This document shows positions 13,456-16,654 of a stretch of DNA of 16,654 bases, in pieces. The notes below the pieces were generated by a model. That model did no database searches and was not told where the DNA came from. It saw nothing but the letters and a program-made list of their open reading frames with translations. Source of the stretch: Thiobacillus sp. (GTDB lineage Bacteria > Pseudomonadota > Gammaproteobacteria > Burkholderiales > Thiobacillaceae); assembly GCA_020216925.1 (NCBI GenBank), contig JAIWOL010000170.1:1-16654 (forward strand), read 5' to 3'. Position 1 is the first letter of the stretch. Each line of letters starts with the position of its first letter. The position numbers were made by a program, and so were the translations under genes.

Positions 13456-16188
13456 TCAATCGCGTTGCTGATACAGGTGGGTGAACAGGGCGATCTTGTA
13501 GGCCGCCCGGTGCTTTTCGATTCCGCTGCTGGCAATCTCCACCGCCAGTTGCTGTTGCAGTTGCCTGCGTTTGCGCTCGGTGGCCTCGCGGTCGCCTTCG
13601 TTGCGGATTTTGGCTTCCAGCATGCGCCGGGTGCGGTAGGCGAAGCGGGCGTGCCAGAGGGCGTTTTCGGGACGGGACTGGTCCGCCGCCATGTCGGTGA
13701 GGTGGAGCAGGCCATAGAGGTAGCCGGTGGATAGGTTCAATTCGTCACCAAGCCGCTCGAGCGCTTCTTCGCGCGTCATGATGTCGGCGAACTTCTCCCA
13801 TTGGACAGACTGCCCGAAACAGGTGACGGCGTTTTTGCCCGGCAGCTTTTTTGCGTCGTCCAACGCCGCTTCCGCCAGTTGCGCGAGATGCCGGATGGCC
13901 AGCCCCGGCTTGGTCATGGACAGTCCCGTCGAGAAGTGGATATCCGGGTTGTGGGCGACATAGCGGGCGAAGTCGTCGCGCATGCGCTGCGCCAGGCCAA
14001 TGGTGGAGCGCCACGGGCCGATCAGAAAAAAATCGTCGCCGCCGGCGAAGACGGTGTAGGTGTTGGGGAATTCCTTGCGGCACAGCCAGGGCAGCCAGAC
14101 GGTGAAGAAGGCGTTGATCTGGCGCGAGAGCGCCGCCATGCGGGCGAAGGTGGGACGCGCCTGCCCCTGCTGGAAGATGAGCCCGAGGTTGTCGATGTCG
14201 CCTTTCAGCGTCATCAGCGCTTCCGCGCCCACCCAGCGGCGGTTCTCGTCCAGACGGCGATCGTCGCGCGCGAGATGGTTGAGGGTCTTCGGCGCTTGCG
14301 GATGGGGCTCGAAGTCGTCGAGGTCTTCCAAGCCCCGGTAGCGGTCCGATTCCCAGGCGTTGATTTCGCCGAACCTGGGCACGAAGGCATTGATGGCGCG
14401 CCGCGCGTAGCCGTTCCACAGCGGCGCGTCGGCAGATTCCGGCAGCGAAAAGTCCCAGGCGCGCAGCAGGTTGCCGGACCTGGCCTCGCCGCCGAACCTG
14501 CCGCTGGCGTCTTCCGCGCCGGTGAACAGGACGTGGTAGCCGAAGATGGGCAGTCTCAACTGGTTCAGGTTTTGGCCTTCGGCAAGCGGTGCGATGCGCG
14601 CCCGGCTGACGAGCAGGCGGTCCTGGTGGGCCAGCCATTTGCCGGTCTGCACCTGATCCCAGGCCAGTTCGCTCAAACCATCCAACTCGGGATGGGCGGG
14701 CGAGTGGCCGTCGATCCTGCATTCGCCGTCCGTGAAACGGTCCAGGAATGCGCGCCGGATTGCCGCGGGCGGTGTCGCGCCGCACAGATCGAAGCGCCGC
14801 AGCTTGGCGGCTTCCAGTTGCTCGAACAGCCGCTTGATGAGGTCACGGAACGGGCTTTCTGCCTTGCCGTGACGGAAATCGTCCGCACGGGCGGGCAGCC
14901 AGGCAAGGTTGATGCCGGACTGGCCCCAGGTGTGTTCGAGGAACCAGCCATTCAGCTCGGCCTGAACCGCCCCAATGGCATCCAGCGTTTCCGGCGTGTT
15001 CGGTGCGACGATCAAGAACTTGCCGGCCGCGTTCACCACCTGGCTGGTCGGCGGCAGATCGAGCGCCTCCAGCACCTTGAGCGCGGCCAGTTCGGTCAAC
15101 AGCGAGACATAAAAGGAACGTCCGCGCAACAGCCGCGCCACCTGACGTTGCGATTCGCCGCCCGCGAAGATGAACTCCTGGATGCCGGTGAAATCGCCCT
15201 GCACCAGCAGGAATTTTTCCGTCTCCCAGGCCCGGCGGGCAGCCTCGTGGCCGGCGCGTTCGCGATCCCACTGGGCGCGAAGTTCATCGCGCACGGCTTC
15301 TGGGTCATGCCCCTGGTCGGCATGGAAACGCCACAGGGCCACGGCCAGGGCGGCCGTGGTGCGGGAATGGTCGTAGAGCGCGACATCGGGCCGCACGTTG
15401 CCGGCGATGCCGGCCGTGGCCGAAGGAATGGCGTGGGTGAAGGCGAGCCACAGGCTGTCGAAATGGTCGAGCCAGAGCGGCAGATTGCTGCGGTGGCTGG
15501 CGGGAATGGCCTTCAGGCCCGCCTGGAACCGATTCCACAGTTCCAGATATCCAGCCTGCGCGGCGGCCTTGTCGCCGGTTTCGCAATCCTTTGCGGAAAC
15601 GGGAAAGATGCCCTCGGGTGAAAGAGGCCTGAGCGGGTAGCGGTAGGCGGGCGTCGTTCCCTCTCCCCCGGCACCTTTGCCCGAAGGAGGGGGGAGATGA
15701 ATGTCCTCGAGCAGGGTCCACTGACGGGCGGTGTAGTGGTTGAGCTTGTTACCCTCCTCGTCCGGCGCCAGGTTGTAAGCAGCGAATTCTTCCCGCTCGA
15801 AGCCGGAAGCGAGCCGGTCGGCGCTGGCGATGATCCATTGCAGGAAAGTATCCGGCCGGTGATGCCGGGCGGCGGCGTTGATAATGGAATCGTCGGCGTT
15901 TTTCTCGCGCCACGGCGCGAACGGCGTCATGTCCTCCCCCACCAGTTCCGGCAGCCATGCCTCCAACGAATCCAGGGCAATGGCAGTAAAGGCCGCGTGG
16001 ATGTGAGTTCGTCGCCCGTTCCACTCAGGACAGGCCAGCAGCTCGTTCACGGCTTGTCGGGTGTTGCTGTCGGCATCTTTTTCCTGAGCCTCGGGGATGC
16101 GCGCCCGCTCGGCGAATTTGCCCAAATCGTGTAGCAGCGCTGCCAGGGCGACCCGGCTGGATGCCTGCATGCGTTGGTGATCGCTCAT
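13456..16188 (-). CDS. csm1: Cas10/Csm1, HD nuclease and cyclic-oligoadenylate synthase
   Basis: This 910-aa protein is Csm1, the large subunit of the type III-A complex. The N-terminal HD domain is intact (HDLGKF, His20-Asp21), so target-activated single-stranded DNA cutting is expected. The first palm region starts at LLVQGDFTGIQEFIF (327-341). The second palm carries LKGDIDNLG (661-669) and the cyclase motif FAGGDDFF (714-721; GGDD 716-719), so cyclic oligoadenylate synthesis is expected, consistent with card1 and csx16 in the operon. The four-cysteine zinc site usually found between the palms is not clear: only Cys469 and Cys490 are present. Residues 165-177 (LPPPSGKGAGGEG) are encoded by a palindromic insertion. 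I chose the ATG at 16186-16188, with GGGGGGAG just upstream; a longer start at 16248 adds 20 residues unlike the family. It heads the cas operon; no convincing promoter is visible in the 86 bases before it. Confidence 0.95.
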   Translation of the reverse strand: MSDHQRMQASSRVALAALLHDLGKFAERARIPEAQEKDADSNTRQAVNELLACPEWNGRRTHIHAAFTAIALDSLEAWLPELVGEDMTPFAPWREKNADDSIINAAARHHRPDTFLQWIIASADRLASGFEREEFAAYNLAPDEEGNKLNHYTARQWTLLEDIHLPPPSGKGAGGEGTTPAYRYPLRPLSPEGIFPVSAKDCETGDKAAAQAGYLELWNRFQAGLKAIPASHRSNLPLWLDHFDSLWLAFTHAIPSATAGIAGNVRPDVALYDHSRTTAALAVALWRFHADQGHDPEAVRDELRAQWDRERAGHEAARRAWETEKFLLVQGDFTGIQEFIFAGGESQRQVARLLRGRSFYVSLLTELAALKVLEALDLPPTSQVVNAAGKFLIVAPNTPETLDAIGAVQAELNGWFLEHTWGQSGINLAWLPARADDFRHGKAESPFRDLIKRLFEQLEAAKLRRFDLCGATPPAAIRRAFLDRFTDGECRIDGHSPAHPELDGLSELAWDQVQTGKWLAHQDRLLVSRARIAPLAEGQNLNQLRLPIFGYHVLFTGAEDASGRFGGEARSGNLLRAWDFSLPESADAPLWNGYARRAINAFVPRFGEINAWESDRYRGLEDLDDFEPHPQAPKTLNHLARDDRRLDENRRWVGAEALMTLKGDIDNLGLIFQQGQARPTFARMAALSRQINAFFTVWLPWLCRKEFPNTYTVFAGGDDFFLIGPWRSTIGLAQRMRDDFARYVAHNPDIHFSTGLSMTKPGLAIRHLAQLAEAALDDAKKLPGKNAVTCFGQSVQWEKFADIMTREEALERLGDELNLSTGYLYGLLHLTDMAADQSRPENALWHARFAYRTRRMLEAKIRNEGDREATERKRRQLQQQLAVEIASSGIEKHRAAYKIALFTHLYQQRD
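15662..15697. repeat. Palindromic (REP-like) insertion inside csm1
   Basis: TCTCCCCC (15662-15669) is the exact inverted complement of GGGGGAGA (15690-15697), and GGCA/TGCC (670-673, 678-681 of the same thousand) can form an inner stem. Read in the csm1 frame it gives LPPPSGKGAGGEG, the kind of Pro/Gly-rich peptide produced by dispersed REP-like palindromes when they fall in genes. It lies between the HD domain and the first palm, so it should be a tolerated surface loop. Confidence 0.6.
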
Positions 16189-16241
16189 CTTCTCCCCCCA
16201 AAATTTCCCAAATTCTGCCGTGATTCCAGCGCCGGGCGCCA

Positions 16242-16256
16242 CCCGCAAGCTTGCCG
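16242..16256 (-). repeat. Inverted copy of the 15-bp sequence at 7139-7153
   Basis: It is the exact reverse complement of 7139-7153. It lies in the gap between csm1 (start 16188) and the DUF2130 gene (stop 16275), so it may belong to the csm1 5' region. It could be a chance match, a small dispersed palindrome or a relic of module movement. Confidence 0.3.
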
Positions 16257-16274
16257 CCCTCTTGACCCGGTCGC

Positions 16275-16654
16275 CTATTCCTCCAGCAGCCCCGCCGCGC
16301 CTTCCAGCGTGAGCGCCGGGATCTCCGGCAGGCTGCCGCCGAGGATGCCGCTCATCTCGCCGTACATGCCGACGGTGTTGAGGATGACGCGCTCGATCTG
16401 CTTTTCGCGGTCTTTCCAGATCTTTTCCATGGCCCGCCGCTCGCGCGCCAGTTGTTGCTGCAAGGCGGTGAAGGCCTCGACGATGCCGGTAACCTTCTGC
16501 CGGAAGGCGTCGCCGGCCAGGTAGCGGTAGAGCAGGTCCATCTTTTCCTGCTTGCCTTCGGAGGCCGCGTGGGCGAAGGCGACCTGGACGAGCTGCTCGC
16601 GCAGGGCGACGGCGAGCGCCGGCCAGGCGCGCCGGCTGGCGACCCAGACGCCGT
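16275..16654 (-). CDS. DUF2130 protein, C-terminal part
   Basis: This is the last 125 or so residues of a DUF2130-domain protein; the frame stays open to the window edge, so the start is missing on the right. Recognisable family segments are GKQEKMDLLYRYLAG, AFTALQQQLARERRAMEKIW, REKQIERVILNTVGMYGEM and SLPEIPALTL close to the stop. Members are cytoplasmic proteins with long N-terminal coiled coils and no established function. It reads in the same direction as csm1 and ends 86 bases before it, but those bases show neither a clear terminator nor a promoter, so read-through into the cas operon is possible. I see no functional link to CRISPR. Confidence 0.88.
   Translation of the reverse strand, partial: GVWVASRRAWPALAVALREQLVQVAFAHAASEGKQEKMDLLYRYLAGDAFRQKVTGIVEAFTALQQQLARERRAMEKIWKDREKQIERVILNTVGMYGEMSGILGGSLPEIPALTLEGAAGLLEE

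Noticed and set aside
13801..15621. 606-codon ORF on the + strand opposite csm1
   Set aside because: It is a GC-rich antisense shadow; the - strand frame encodes clear HD and GGDD motifs and continues on both sides.
16189..16274. Promoter for the cas operon
   Set aside because: TTGCGG and AATTT-like stretches exist, but no pair has acceptable -35/-10 sequence and spacing, so I do not call one.

Overview
The window is a 16.65 kb piece of a GC-rich bacterial chromosome. It carries a complete type III-A (Csm) CRISPR-Cas locus inserted between ordinary genes. The GC-rich codon use, the class I fructose-1,6-bisphosphatase and the style of the proteins suggest a betaproteobacterium (Rhodocyclales or Nitrosomonadales relatives). 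That placement is inference only; no rRNA or other taxonomic marker is present.

Layout, left to right. Positions 1-357 are the 3' end of fbp on the + strand, closed by a strong bidirectional hairpin terminator at 375-410. Positions 439-3729 (-) encode a 1096-aa SWIM/SNF2-type helicase that converges on fbp. Then comes a CRISPR array: 23 repeats of 36 bp (22 of them identical) and 22 spacers of 31-35 bp at 3840-5401, plus a heavily decayed extra repeat at 3776-3806 and a 33-bp fossil spacer behind it. The decayed end, the AUUAAGAC-type handle and the adjacent cas genes all indicate that the array is read on the - strand, with its leader at 5402-5481.

Everything from 5482 to 16188 is one dense - strand cas block. 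In transcription order it is csm1(cas10), csm2, csm3, csm4, csm5, csx16, card1/can2, cas6, cas2, cas1, cas2, leader, array. From csm4 to cas6 the genes overlap by 4, 4, 14 and 4 bases, which implies translational coupling. The last partial gene, 16275-16654 (-), is the C-terminus of a DUF2130 protein.

How the parts should work together, from family knowledge: Cas6 cuts the array transcript; Csm1-5 form the crRNA-guided complex that binds target RNA; Csm3 (Asp34) cuts the target RNA; Csm1 has an intact HD motif and an intact GGDD cyclase motif that makes cyclic oligoadenylate; Card1/Can2 (CARF plus PD-(D/E)XK nuclease) is the only signal-activated effector visible here; Csx16 is a probable ring nuclease that switches the signal off. 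No Csm6/Csx1 is present. Cas1 and two different Cas2 proteins make up the spacer-acquisition module.

Points most worth a second look: cas1 is sandwiched between two divergent cas2 genes; a 33-codon ORF with an excellent ribosome-binding site overlaps the second cas2 stop by ATGA, runs through the whole leader and stops inside the first CRISPR repeat; Csm5 carries a roughly 165-aa coiled-coil C-terminal extension; and csm1 contains an in-frame palindromic insertion and seems to lack its usual four-cysteine zinc site.
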